From Paenibacillus aurantius (GTDB lineage Bacteria; Bacillota; Bacilli; Paenibacillales; NBRC-103111), in assembly GCF_032268605.1 (NCBI RefSeq), contig NZ_CP130318.1, forward strand, positions 2,948,001 to 3,012,000: a stretch of 64,000 nucleotides of DNA. The letters run 5' to 3'. How positions within the stretch are numbered: position 1 is the stretch's first letter; every line of letters starts with the position of its first letter. The translations under genes and the position numbers were made by a program. Of this stretch, positions 25,405 through 34,191 are shown piece after piece. Under the pieces are notes generated by a model. It was given only the letters and a program-made list of their open reading frames with translations. It made no database searches and was not told the DNA's origin.

Positions 25405-25954
25405 GTATGCCAGAGAGACATGTTCACAAAAACCGTATTTTGTACATATGTCGGTTTGGAAGAATTCATTTGGGATGGACGACGATCCCCAACGAAAACC
25501 AGGCTGTCCCGAATGATAACTGCCTTGTCATTAAGCTGGTCTATACGAATTCTTATGTGGTACGCGTTATGTTTAATCGGTAACAGTCAACTCCTAAGCA
25601 AGTTTTGTTGGCCTTAGAAAGCTTCTGAATATTTCCGACCTTGTTTAAGTGGTCGTTTCGTCAATCCGATTTATAGAGTATCCCATGGAGACTCTAATCA
25701 AGCTTGGCTTAGCTAGTTGGCGATCAAATGGTTGAGGTCGATTTGTTTTGTTTTTTTCTATTTATCAGAAGGATGTTTGAACGACACCAAGTCGATGATG
25801 GGATGGCCATTGTGTTAGTTTCATTTATATCTAAAAGAATGATAGCTACCCCGAGTGATAAACTACCTTTCCCAAAATTTGTTTACATAATATATATTAT
25901 CGGACTCAATTTTATTGACGAAATTTTAACCTTTTGCTTTTCTTTCTTGTCGGG
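25405..25954. other. Low-GC stretch without a supportable gene
   Basis: Composition is clearly AT-richer than the flanks. The open frames here (for example 25420-25617 and 25728-25976) lack ribosome sites and show no family features. It is probably intergenic debris next to a mobile-element boundary. Confidence 0.5.
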
Positions 25955-25995
25955 TGACAAGAACTTGATGTCATAAATGAGAAGAACTTTCTCCC
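25955..25995 (+). repeat. Left inverted-end-like boxes
   Basis: TGACAAGAACTTGATGTCAT at 25955-25974 is followed by TGAGAAGAACTTTCTCCC at 25978-25995. Both resemble, in opposite orientation, the boxes at 27100-27152. Paired, repeated TGACA-starting boxes are typical of Tn7/Tn5053/Tn552-like transposon ends. Assignment to such an element is inference. Confidence 0.45.
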
Positions 25996-26025
25996 ATTAC
26001 CCATGCAGAAATATTTTGAAAGTAA

Positions 26026-26054
26026 AAAACACATCATATATGGTGATGTGTTTT
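26026..26054 (-). terminator. Terminator downstream of the deacetylase gene
   Basis: AAAACACATCA and TGATGTGTTTT form an 11-base stem, with A and T runs on both sides, so it can work in either direction. On the minus strand it follows the deacetylase gene. Confidence 0.7.
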
Positions 26055-26130
26055 AATCTCTAAGATCAAATTGTCTATTTTCTTTTGAATTATAGCTTAA
26101 TATGTGTAACTCCTATTTGTTAATCATTGT

Positions 26131-26973
26131 CTATTTGGTGGGGATATCCAACAATTCGGGAATCGTCACTAGCTTAACCCCATCGTTTCTAAGCTCATCA
26201 ATAATTTTCGGCAACGCGAGTACCGTTCCGGATAAATCTTCGCCCGTTCCACCAGCGGCATGCTCTAAAACAATGGACCCTGGATGCACGTGCGCAAGAA
26301 CATTGGTCTCGACTTGTTTAGCACTTAAGCCTTTCCAATCCAAGGAGTCCACATTCCAGTTCACAATTTTTTTATGCTGACTCGCTAACCATTGGATTTG
26401 TTCTTCTGCGATGTTTCCGTATGGAGGTCTAACAATGTTAGGGGTAAATCCAGTATATTGGCGGATTAGCTCATCGGTCTTCGTAATTTGATCTCGAAAT
26501 TCAGCATCCGTTAGTTTTGGAAGATTCGCATGATTGTACGAATGATTACCAATTGTATGCCCTTCTTGAACCATGCGTTTTACGATATCTGGGTGGGCCA
26601 GCACTCTGTTACCAACAACAAAAAAGGTTGCTTTTACCCCCTTGCGTTTCAATACATCCAGTATTTGCGGGGTAAAGTTTGCGTCTGGCGCATCATCAAA
26701 TGTCAAGGCGACCTCTCGTTTCGTTCCGGGGCCATTTAACAAAAAAGTGCTTCGGTATTTATTTCGCAAGTCCGCCAGAGTCATGGGATGCGGCTTACGA
26801 ATGTTTTGCTCCAGTCCACCCGCCAAATTAGGGGTTAAGGATTCCACACGTATTTTAGTTTGTTCGGACAAACTTTGCGGTGTGGATTGCTGTGCTCTTT
26901 GCAAGTTATTTTGCGAACACCCGGAACTGATACATAAACCAACGACGCATAGGGCGATGCAGCGTAACTTCAC
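26131..26973 (-). CDS. Lipoprotein polysaccharide deacetylase (NodB domain)
   Basis: This 280-residue lipoprotein has lipobox ISSGC with Cys19. The NodB domain of carbohydrate esterase family 4 spans about 85-275. Motif 1 is TFDDAPD (91-97, catalytic and metal aspartates 93-94), motif 2 is HSYNH (144-148), motif 3 is RPPYG (182-186), DSLDWKG lies near 209-215, and the late histidine is at about 238 (VLEHAAG). All core catalytic residues are present. It would de-N-acetylate peptidoglycan or another envelope glycan outside the membrane. The GTG start has AGGAGG eight bases upstream. The gene lies inside a low-GC segment bracketed by inverted repeat boxes and may be cargo of a mobile element. 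Confidence 0.88.
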   Translation of the reverse strand: MKLRCIALCVVGLCISSGCSQNNLQRAQQSTPQSLSEQTKIRVESLTPNLAGGLEQNIRKPHPMTLADLRNKYRSTFLLNGPGTKREVALTFDDAPDANFTPQILDVLKRKGVKATFFVVGNRVLAHPDIVKRMVQEGHTIGNHSYNHANLPKLTDAEFRDQITKTDELIRQYTGFTPNIVRPPYGNIAEEQIQWLASQHKKIVNWNVDSLDWKGLSAKQVETNVLAHVHPGSIVLEHAAGGTGEDLSGTVLALPKIIDELRNDGVKLVTIPELLDIPTK

Positions 26974-27099
26974 AGAAATAACCTCCTACTTTTCTATTTG
27001 TCGTATAGGTTTTCTTATTGCCGGGTAAATTATGCGGGAACAACCAAATACGGCACTTTGCGTTCGGACCCCCCTTTCTCTACCTGTGATTGGCACGTC

Positions 27100-27152
27100 G
27101 GGAATGAGATAATGTTCTTGTCAAAATCGGGAATGAGATAAGGTTCTTGTCA
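27100..27152 (-). repeat. Right inverted-end-like boxes, two direct copies
   Basis: Boxes at 27100-27123 and 27129-27152 differ at one position. Read on the minus strand both begin TGACAAGAAC, continue with ATTATC or CTTATC, and end TCATTCCC. Their orientation is opposite to the boxes at 25955-25995, as expected for the two ends of one element of about 1.2 kb. Confidence 0.5.
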
Positions 27153-27176
27153 TTTGTTTTTGACAAGAACCTTATC
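27137..27176 (+). repeat. Perfect 16-bp inverted repeat
   Basis: GATAAGGTTCTTGTCA at 27137-27152 and TGACAAGAACCTTATC at 27161-27176 are exact reverse complements across eight bases. The right copy extends to CCC at 27178 and is a third box, in the opposite orientation. It could be the end of a neighbouring element or a hairpin. Confidence 0.7.
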
Positions 27177-27183
27177 CCAAAAA

Positions 27184-27209
27184 AAGAAAAAGCCGCGATT
27201 TACGCGGCA
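27184..27209 (-). terminator. Terminator of the minus-strand sialidase-like gene
   Basis: On the minus strand GCCGCG-TAAAT-CGCGGC is followed by TTTTTCTTTTTTT. It lies just after the stop codon at 27224. Confidence 0.8.
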
Positions 27210-27223
27210 ATTAACGGTAAAAA

Positions 27224-28261
27224 TTAATAGAATGCCTTATCCAGCCGTACATATTTAATTCCCTTACGTAAATAAGTGTAGGCAATGTGAAGCTGCTCAT
27301 CCCGTGTTTGGATAATCGATGGATAAGAGTATCCCATTTCATTCTCCCAATACTCGTCATCGGCCGCTTGGATAATATGTTTATCTGGCCAGGTCTTCCC
27401 CTCTTCTTCGGATATGGCCAGGGCAAGAGGGGTCCGTACGGCTTTTTGCAGTCTCTTTCCGTTTTTCATGTACCATCGGACATCCCCATTCTCCATACTG
27501 ACCGGATTGTAAACCAAGGCCAAGCGTCCATCCAAAAGACGAATCATCTGTGTAGAGGAATGATTATTGGGCAGATCGCTTCGTACAGGCTCCGTCCAAG
27601 TACGGCCATAGTCGGATGATCGGCTGAAATAGATTCGATCCGATTCACTGCTGCGATACATAGCGAATAGACTACCATCGCGAAGCGGAATTACATTCAT
27701 ATGTATTCTTTTTCTACTGTTGGGCACAACAAATTCCTGCCAAGACTGCCCCTGATCGGAAGAAATCTTTACGAGGCTGTCTAATCGATTACATGGCAAA
27801 AGCCAGTCTCCATTTGGTAAAACCAATATCGGATGCCGTGTTTCTACGCTATTATCTTCAAAATAGATTTCCGGTTCACTCCAAGTGTAACCGTTATCGT
27901 CAGAAATACGGCGTATAACCCTGGGCTCCGTTTCTTTGCCAGGATCGTAGGAGGTATGCAGCAGCCAAATACTCCCGCCCGGCGTCTGAAAAAGGACAGG
28001 ATTTTGCTCAGAGCGAGTCAAATCCTTAGACAAGTCTATTGGTCTGGTCCACGTATCGGAACCCGCCGGCAATCGGGACATCACGATATTGCAGTCGGGT
28101 GCTCCTTCCTCGCTGCCTGAGAAGAAGACGCAAAGCAAGTCTCCGTTGTTCAGCTCAAGAAAATTTGCAGCATGACTGGAAACATATAAATTCGGTAAAT
28201 AGGCTTCCTTCCAATTTGCTAGTTCCGAATGATTGCGAATAATCCCATCAAACCGATTCAT
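27224..28261 (-). CDS. Sialidase-like Asp-box propeller hydrolase, second paralogue
   Basis: The 345-residue protein has the same architecture as the gene at 24164: Asp-boxes SDDNGYTW, SSDQGQSW, SSDYGRTW and an EEEGKTW variant, plus the shared opening SSHAANFLELNNGDLLCVFF and SGSEEGAPD. There is no signal peptide. On the minus strand the ATG has AGAGGTG upstream. It stands alone with its own terminator. A palindromic GCAAC/GTTGC pair lies just before it. Substrate specificity is not evident, so calling it a true sialidase would be overstated. Confidence 0.78.
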   Translation of the reverse strand: MNRFDGIIRNHSELANWKEAYLPNLYVSSHAANFLELNNGDLLCVFFSGSEEGAPDCNIVMSRLPAGSDTWTRPIDLSKDLTRSEQNPVLFQTPGGSIWLLHTSYDPGKETEPRVIRRISDDNGYTWSEPEIYFEDNSVETRHPILVLPNGDWLLPCNRLDSLVKISSDQGQSWQEFVVPNSRKRIHMNVIPLRDGSLFAMYRSSESDRIYFSRSSDYGRTWTEPVRSDLPNNHSSTQMIRLLDGRLALVYNPVSMENGDVRWYMKNGKRLQKAVRTPLALAISEEEGKTWPDKHIIQAADDEYWENEMGYSYPSIIQTRDEQLHIAYTYLRKGIKYVRLDKAFY

Positions 28262-28284
28262 TGTCGCACCTCTTTATTTATAAT

Positions 28285-28303
28285 GCAACGCAAATTATGT
28301 TGC
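28285..28303 (-). promoter_or_regulatory. Candidate operator upstream of the second sialidase-like gene
   Basis: GCAAC and GTTGC form an inverted repeat across nine AT-rich bases, about 25 bases before the ATG and next to a TATAAA-like -10 on the minus strand. The rest of 28304-28579 is AT-rich with no gene seen. Confidence 0.3.
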
Positions 28304-28579
28304 CTGTGTTGATGACTGATAACTGGAAAAGAATATAAAATTTTACCTAGATATATTATATTGTTCATTGAAGTCATACAAATTTTTCCTACAGTTCTTA
28401 TCATATTTTCAAAAGATACCGCTGTCAACCTAAGATTTAGTTAAATTTTTAGCTAAGTCAATAATTTTTCTGCGATATATTTTAGTTTTGTTAAGTTCCA
28501 TTTGCTTTTTCAAAGGAGCAGCATTGCCCCCCTCCTCTCTTCGATATAACCCCTATTAGAAGGATCCTGCCTCATTAAA

Positions 28580-28621
28580 AAAGCAAGCCTTCCCGCCATA
28601 AATATTGTGCGAGAGGCTTAC
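28580..28621 (-). terminator. Terminator of the AraC/PhyH gene group
   Basis: On the minus strand AAGCCTCTCGC pairs with GCGGGAAGGCTT and is followed by GCTTTTTTAATG. It lies just after the AraC stop codon. Confidence 0.7.
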
Positions 28622-28624
28622 GGT

Positions 28625-29458
28625 TTATTTTCGATAGTTGGTAAAAGATACTGGACTGCTTGCTATACGGTATTCGGTTGGCGTTTTACCTGTGTGCCGC
28701 TTGATTGTCCGGGCAAAGTGATAGGAGGTCTTAAAGCCCACCTGATCCGCCACTTCCCCAATGCTTAATCCCGTGTTCCGCAGCAAAGCTAAGCCCTGCT
28801 TCACGCGGTATTGCCACAAATATTGAATCGGCGTTACCCCTTCGTCCCGTCGAAATAGGCGAATAAAATGCTCAGGAGTTTTGTAAACCCGCTTAGCCAA
28901 ATCTTCAAGGCATAGATCGTCCGCATAGTCGTGGTGGATGATATCCTTAGCTTGCAGCACGGCCGGGTGTTTGGAAATGTTGGTCTGCCTTCGCTCGCAC
29001 TCGGTTGCATAAAGCAGGATCGCCGAGCGTCCGAGCGACTTTATCAGCTCATCCGCAGGCGTACTGCCACTATTCATTAAAGTGAGGAGCATATCGGTAA
29101 TCGTGTTCATTTGATCGGAGATGGGAATCGAGAAGGGCAGGCCTTCCAGCGATTGAAGCTCGGCCGGGTCTTCCCTCTCGATCGTGACCGCAATCCATCT
29201 ATGCCAGGTTTCCCCTATCTCGCTAAAAGCAAAATGTTCCTGGCAACCCGGCTTCAACAGCGCCACTCCTCCGCCCTGCAGGAGATGCCGACGGCCATCG
29301 ATTTCGATCGTCGCCGATCCCGTATGAAGCAGGACCAGCTGCAAATCCTGCTGCACCCGCGGGCCGTAGGTCCCGCCGGGACTATAGACAACGGTACCGG
29401 CATGCGTCTCGGTAACAGGTAGGCGCGACAAACGATGCTCCGCGGCTCTGTCTTTCAT
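28625..29458 (-). CDS. AraC family transcriptional regulator (cupin sensor)
   Basis: This 277-residue regulator has an N-terminal cupin-type ligand domain (about 15-150; repeated glycine turns such as TYGPRVQQDLQLVLLHTG and GGVALLKPGC). The C-terminal AraC double helix-turn-helix spans about 170-270 (LCLEDLAKRVYKTPEHFIRLF; IGEVADQVGFKTSYHFARTI). The ATG at 29458 has GAGGAG upstream on the minus strand. It follows the PhyH-family gene by 46 bases and probably regulates that gene and the MFS gene in response to a sugar or related metabolite. Confidence 0.88.
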   Translation of the reverse strand: MKDRAAEHRLSRLPVTETHAGTVVYSPGGTYGPRVQQDLQLVLLHTGSATIEIDGRRHLLQGGGVALLKPGCQEHFAFSEIGETWHRWIAVTIEREDPAELQSLEGLPFSIPISDQMNTITDMLLTLMNSGSTPADELIKSLGRSAILLYATECERRQTNISKHPAVLQAKDIIHHDYADDLCLEDLAKRVYKTPEHFIRLFRRDEGVTPIQYLWQYRVKQGLALLRNTGLSIGEVADQVGFKTSYHFARTIKRHTGKTPTEYRIASSPVSFTNYRK

Positions 29459-29503
29459 CTACGACTCTCCTCTTGCTTGGTCCAGCCTGAACCAGCGAAA
29501 CCA

Positions 29504-30262
29504 TTATACCAAAGAAATTTTTCGCTTTAAATCTTCCCGTTCGATCGTCGAGTCGTGCCGAATGTAGTGACACACATAGGAGCGCCGCCAGCGCTCGGAA
29601 CGATTACGCGTGGAGGAGTGAATCAAGAGGCTGTCGAAGAACAGGATGTCTCCCTTCTCGAGCACCGCCGGAATTTCCTGACTCAAGTCGATGCCCTCTA
29701 CCTCATTCGTCCATGCTTCGTGCTCTTTCAGATTTTTCACCGCGCCATGCGGCAGCAGCCCCAGCCGATGCGTGCCGGGAATAACCCACAGACAGCCGTT
29801 CTCTTCATTCGTAAATTCCATGGCAACCCAAGCCGCTGTAAGCGTATTCGGTTCATTCCGAATATAGTAATAATCCTGGTGTGCGGCTTGTCCGGGAGAA
29901 CCGGGCTCCTTATAGAAGTACATGCTTTGGACGCCGCACGCTTCGTCGCCAAGCACCTGCGCCAGGACGCCGCGGACGACGGGAAGCTTCATCATCTGAA
30001 GGGAAAAGCCATCGTGAAGATGGGGGTTAAACAAACGTACCGAGAATCGATCTTTGTCGTTGACCGCTTCTTTTCCTTTGCGCGGTTTAGCCCATTCCTC
30101 AAGCACTTCAGCGGAACGTATGGAGTGGATATGAGCGTTATAGGTGTCGATTAGATCATGGCTGCACCCGTTTTTCATGACGAAATATCCCTGCTCGTGA
30201 TATTGCTTAACTTGAGCCTCGCTAAGCGGCGCCAATCGTTCTGTTTTCTGCTGGATGGTCAT
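29504..30262 (-). CDS. Phytanoyl-CoA dioxygenase (PhyH) family Fe(II)/2-oxoglutarate oxygenase
   Basis: This 252-residue cytosolic oxygenase has the double-stranded beta-helix metal triad H128-x-D130 (AAHQDYYYI) and H215 (LLIHSS), with a nearby arginine (about 219-221) for 2-oxoglutarate. WVIPGTHRLG and GDILFFD are typical of the PhyH family. AGGAGG lies eight bases before the ATG. Family members hydroxylate varied small molecules, so the substrate is unknown. Clustering with an AraC regulator and an MFS transporter suggests uptake and oxidation of one compound. Confidence 0.85.
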   Translation of the reverse strand: MTIQQKTERLAPLSEAQVKQYHEQGYFVMKNGCSHDLIDTYNAHIHSIRSAEVLEEWAKPRKGKEAVNDKDRFSVRLFNPHLHDGFSLQMMKLPVVRGVLAQVLGDEACGVQSMYFYKEPGSPGQAAHQDYYYIRNEPNTLTAAWVAMEFTNEENGCLWVIPGTHRLGLLPHGAVKNLKEHEAWTNEVEGIDLSQEIPAVLEKGDILFFDSLLIHSSTRNRSERWRRSYVCHYIRHDSTIEREDLKRKISLV

Positions 30263-30394
30263 AGAATACCTCCTGACTGGATATGTAGTTGATTATAAGG
30301 TCAGTCGGCCCTTTAGAAAATGCACGAGAACGGCGAGTTTGTGTCTGCAGTTGATATTCCGGCCATAATAGAGCGATCGTGACCTCACCCACCT

Positions 30395-31656
30395 TCAAAC
30401 GGAAGCTTTCGCCTCTTCCCTATCCATCGGAGTGGATGGAGTAATGGCATTTGAACGTTCGGACAAGCTTGCGGCCAAGCGAAAGGCTTTTTGCTGAAAG
30501 TAGGGTACCAGCCCTATACACATAATCGAGAATGTCAGCAGGCCCCAAAACTTAGGGCCTTCGAGGGTTTGGACCGGAATAATCAGCAGCACCATGAGGC
30601 AGCGCGACAAGCAGACCATGCTTTCCCTCCAGATGAGAAATCGCATTTGTTCTCCGGGTGAGGAGCACTTGATGTAATGATGATGCTGCGCCGTCCAGAG
30701 GATGGCGAAGAAAAACGTGCCGACCGTCGTCAGGAAATTGACAAAATTAGAATGAAGGCTGCAGGAAACAGCGATATCAGAAAGCCGGCCCCGATGAACA
30801 GGATGGAAACGATCATCCAGACCTGCTCTTTTCCGCGAGTGCGCCTGTAGATGAAATTAGCGATGGCCGCTGCCAGCATGTACCCTGCGTTTAACAGCCC
30901 GATCGTCAGCTTGCTTCCCGTGACGCTGAACGTAAACACAAGCACAAACAAGCCTTGGAACATATAAAAGATGCCTGCCGCAGCAAACGACAGCTGCAGC
31001 CACACCCCTGGCGGGTTCGCCATCAGCTTCACCCAGGCCGCTCGCCTGTACAGCGCGTCCTCCAAGTGGAATACACCTTGCAGCGTGATCTTCGGAAGAC
31101 CAAGGGAAACCGCCAACAGCAGGCCGACGATCATGAGCATCAGGACGAAGGAGCCCTTATAGGAGAAATGCTCGATGATTAAGGCTGAGCCAAGCGGAAC
31201 TGTCATGGAAACGAGATGGTTGATGATGTTCGCCAATGCCATGAAATGGGTGAATTGCTCCTTGTCCTTTGAGAGCTGTGTGATGCTTAAGTTGTTAGCC
31301 GCATAGAAAAATCCGAACATAAACCCGCACGGCACGGCAAACGAGGAAATAAACATCAGCGGCCGATCGGAGAACGGCGCCAACTGCAGCACCAGGAACG
31401 CCGCAAAACCGCATATTGCCGCCAGCACGACCAGCATCCGAATCGATCGTTTGGTTAACAAATGGGCGCTAAGGATGAAGATGATCACCCAAGACAAATA
31501 GAGAATGAAATGGTACCAAGCCAAATCCCCGATCTGCTTGTTCTTCTCCCAAATAAACAGATTGACGAATAAATTAATATAAATAAAAATAACATTTCCT
31601 ATTACGTTCATTAAGAGAATTTTCCGCAGCCCGGCCGAAAGTGATGTGATCCCCAT
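30395..31656 (-). pseudogene. MFS transporter, frameshifted near its 3' third
   Basis: A major facilitator protein starts at ATG 31656 (GAAGGGA upstream). It shows about ten membrane helices down to 30730, where a premature TGA follows the residues FILILSIS. In another frame the protein continues without interruption from about 30748 to 30395 (NFVNFLTTVGTFFFAILW, then FWGLLTFSIMCIGLVPYF and a charged tail). One base missing or added around 30735-30750 would join the two parts to about 420 residues, normal for MFS. Either the gene is inactive or there is a sequence error. It lies upstream of, and in line with, the PhyH and AraC genes. Confidence 0.75.
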
Positions 31657-31867
31657 TCGACAAATCCCTTCTATCTTCTTCTGCTCACTCCCATTTCTAG
31701 CTTAGCCTATCGATCTGCCGCTTGCCCGTTCCCCAGCCCTTTTCCGTTAGCCGCCTAGGCATCGAAGCTGTGCGTTTCTCCCTCATAATTGTAGAAAGAA
31801 ACCATGCCGGGCAGCTCGTCTTCACGACTTGAAATTCTTCGCCGCTTCGGAATCTTTGTCGAGTCGT

Positions 31868-32492
31868 CTATACTCGTTCCGGATTCGGCTCAGCCGAGCC
31901 GTGCGTATGATTCCACAAATGGCCGCGGCGCTTTCGCCCTTCCAACGTCGTTTCGAAAAAGACGGCCTTGATTGGCTCGGAGCCAAGCGGAAAATCGTGA
32001 TGATGGCCCATGCCCGTCGCTATGCAATCGCCGGGTTCGACTTCGTATCGGACACCCTCCGAAACCGCACACCCCCGACCCTCGAAAAAAATCCAATATT
32101 CGTCGCAGTCATGATAGTGGCAGTCGAAATTCGTCTATCTTGGATAGTCGACCGGATCGCCGATCGGCTCCCGAATCGTCTCTTCCCGACTTGCGGCAAG
32201 CCGGTTTCCTCTCCCCAGCGTCCGACCAATCGAACCGCCACCGTATCCGGCTCTAACCCGATAATCGTGAATAGGTCGGAGTCCGCCGTAAGATCAAGCC
32301 CGCGCCCCTGCATACGTTCACTTGTTCTTCTCCGCTGCTCACCACGGTACTCCCCCAGCCGATCACAATACGCTCCTTGCGGCCCATCCGCTGCAGCTTC
32401 CGTGACCCCCCGTCAGGAAGCCGAATGATTTCAAACGATTCAAGTTCGCACCAAGCGGGCATCTGTCCGACTCCACCGCGAATCAATGGCAT
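31868..32492 (-). pseudogene. Cupin-domain protein, multiply disrupted
   Basis: Pieces of one cupin protein are spread over the reading frames. An N-terminal part starts at 32492 (MPLIRGGVGQMPAWCELESF). A middle part carries LFTIIGLEPDTVAVRLVGRW. The C-terminal cupin core reads FDCHYHDCDEYWIFFEGRG, then EPGDCIATGMGHHHDF, and ends at TAG 31868. An in-frame TAG follows DPVDYPR, where a CAG would be expected, and at least two frameshifts are needed to join the parts. The metal-binding histidines are still readable. It is therefore a decaying gene. It lies directly downstream of the Gfo/Idh gene in the same orientation. Confidence 0.7.
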
Positions 32493-32612
32493 CTTAATCG
32501 TCTCCCTTTCGTACCTATAGTTGTTATGCCTATACCATAGGCAGTTTTACGGTGCTTCCCGTTTCGGCGGAACAGTTGATCGCCGCGCTCTCCGGCTATA
32601 ATGTGCAATTCC

Positions 32613-33677
32613 CTATTCGGCTGCCGCTGCTAAATACTCATGCAGGAAGGATGGTACATGGATTTCCTTGCCGGTTCTGGCGCTTTCGATAGCGGCGAAC
32701 ACCATCGCCGTGCACTGCAAATTATCCTCCAGACTGTTCGGAGGGATGCTTCCGCCCCTCAGCCAATCTACAAACAACTCCGCAAGCCAAGTATTGGTCC
32801 ATACCGTTTGTTTGGCCAACGGGATCACTTCCAGCTCCGGATAGGGGAAGCCCAGCGAGCTTCTGGCCGTGACCTCCCTTCGGCTCAACTCAAGCGTGGC
32901 TTTGTCGCACTCTGCACGGAAGTACTCTTGGCTCCAGCTGTTCGTTGTGGCGGCACTCGTCTTGGATCCCTCAAAAAATGTCTTGACCCCATTCTCCATT
33001 TCGCATATCACCATGGTGTTGCTATCCCCGCTGTATTGGCCCCAGTCCGCTTTCCAGCTTTTCGCATAAAGCGTCTTCGGATTGGATCCGGCAAGCGAAC
33101 GTAAGATGTCAAAATGATGGATAGCCCCTTCGACCAAGAGGGGGTATTCCATCTCATGTCGAAACTTCCCCCACGAGGCAAAACGGCGAAAATCAGCCGA
33201 GAACCGACCAATGATCGAATCGACGGCTCCATATTTGCCACTGTGGATCAACCGCTCCAGTGTTTGTTTGTCCTGATCAAACCGGTGGCTCATCGTGACC
33301 GCCATCTTCCGGCCCGCCGCCGTAACTTTATGAAAGATCCGGCAGCTTGCTTCCAATGTGTCGGCGATCGGTTTCTCGGACAGGATGTCACAGCCAAATT
33401 CCAGAGCCAAGTCCACGATTCCTTCATGAAGGGCAGGCGGAACAACGGAAATGACGAAATCCGCGTTGTGCTGCTGAAGCGCACTCCGCAAATCCGTATA
33501 GCAGCTATCCGGGGAAAGTCCGGCCTCTATGGCATGGCGATGGGACGCTTCGTTCGGATCCACCGCCGCTGTGAATTCCGCCCCCAGGCTGCCGGTCAGA
33601 TAAGGCACGGTTTGCCGGCACCAAACACTGCCCATCGTCCCCAATCCAACCAAAATAAATCGTAAGGGTTGAGTCAA
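32613..33677 (-). CDS. Gfo/Idh/MocA family NAD(P)-dependent oxidoreductase
   Basis: The 354-residue protein has a Rossmann domain with GLGTMG at 11-16, the EKP signature at 101-103 (DILSEKPIADTLEA), and a C-terminal alpha/beta domain with GAIHHFDILRSL carrying the family's conserved histidine. It likely oxidises or epimerises a sugar or cyclitol in the cytoplasm. The start is a TTG at 33677: AGGAGGG lies seven bases before it and no ATG fits. It sits upstream of the decayed cupin gene and the MFS/PhyH/AraC group, all on the same strand, which may once have been one catabolic unit. Confidence 0.85.
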   Translation of the reverse strand: MTQPLRFILVGLGTMGSVWCRQTVPYLTGSLGAEFTAAVDPNEASHRHAIEAGLSPDSCYTDLRSALQQHNADFVISVVPPALHEGIVDLALEFGCDILSEKPIADTLEASCRIFHKVTAAGRKMAVTMSHRFDQDKQTLERLIHSGKYGAVDSIIGRFSADFRRFASWGKFRHEMEYPLLVEGAIHHFDILRSLAGSNPKTLYAKSWKADWGQYSGDSNTMVICEMENGVKTFFEGSKTSAATTNSWSQEYFRAECDKATLELSRREVTARSSLGFPYPELEVIPLAKQTVWTNTWLAELFVDWLRGGSIPPNSLEDNLQCTAMVFAAIESARTGKEIHVPSFLHEYLAAAAE

Positions 33678-33887
33678 CTGATATCCCTCCTAAGCAAGGA
33701 AACTCCGGTATTTTCCAACAACATACCATCAATAGGAAGCCGTTTCTATGCTACTTTTTTTACTATTTAGGAGATTTCCTACAGACCCGGAAGGCTGAAA
33801 GAAAAGCAAATCTCCGCATCCAATAGATAGGACTGCTTTGAAAAATATTCTTCGAAAAAATCATTTGCAATTTTTCTTCAGGCACAG

Positions 33888-33923
33888 AAAAAAGGAACTT
33901 CAACATGAGCCGAAGTTCCTTTT
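33888..33923 (+). terminator. Bidirectional hairpin terminator
   Basis: AAAAGGAACTTC pairs with GAAGTTCCTTTT across about ten bases, flanked by A and T runs. It separates the Gfo/Idh gene region from the ileS-like remnant. Confidence 0.75.
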
Positions 33924-33953
33924 AGTAAGCTTTACTCCCTATATGGTTGTATC

Positions 33954-34184
33954 TTAATCAATGAACAGGCGGACTGTTTTGTCTGCGATCGATACGGCTT
34001 CCATGCCTGCTTTTTTATCGTAGGAAAAGGTTCACACGTTTCTCAATCGGAAAATCCCGTTTTTTACGGTAGTCTTGAACGGCGCGTATGATCTCACGTA
34101 CCACACCCTCCTGCTGCAATTCCTCCGAAATTACAGTATTCAGGGCGACAGTCATTTGGTAACCGGCCGCTGAAGCGAAACCTT
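33954..34184 (-). pseudogene. 3' fragment of an isoleucyl-tRNA synthetase-like gene
   Basis: On the minus strand the frame reads GFASAAGYQMTVALNTVISE, then ELQQEGVVREIIRAVQDYRK and KRDFPIEKRVNLFL. After a one-base shift it continues MEAVSIADKTVRLFID and stops at 33954. The pattern VAL-T-EL-EG--RE--R--QD-RK is that of the C-terminal tail of type 2 IleRS. It is preceded by stop codons and has no start. It is a remnant of a lost synthetase copy, perhaps of the mupirocin-resistant type, though that is speculation. Confidence 0.6.
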
Positions 34185-34191
34185 CCCCTCA

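Noticed and set aside
25728-25976. 82-codon frame in the low-GC region
   Set aside because: No ribosome site; it ends inside a repeat box and shows no family features.
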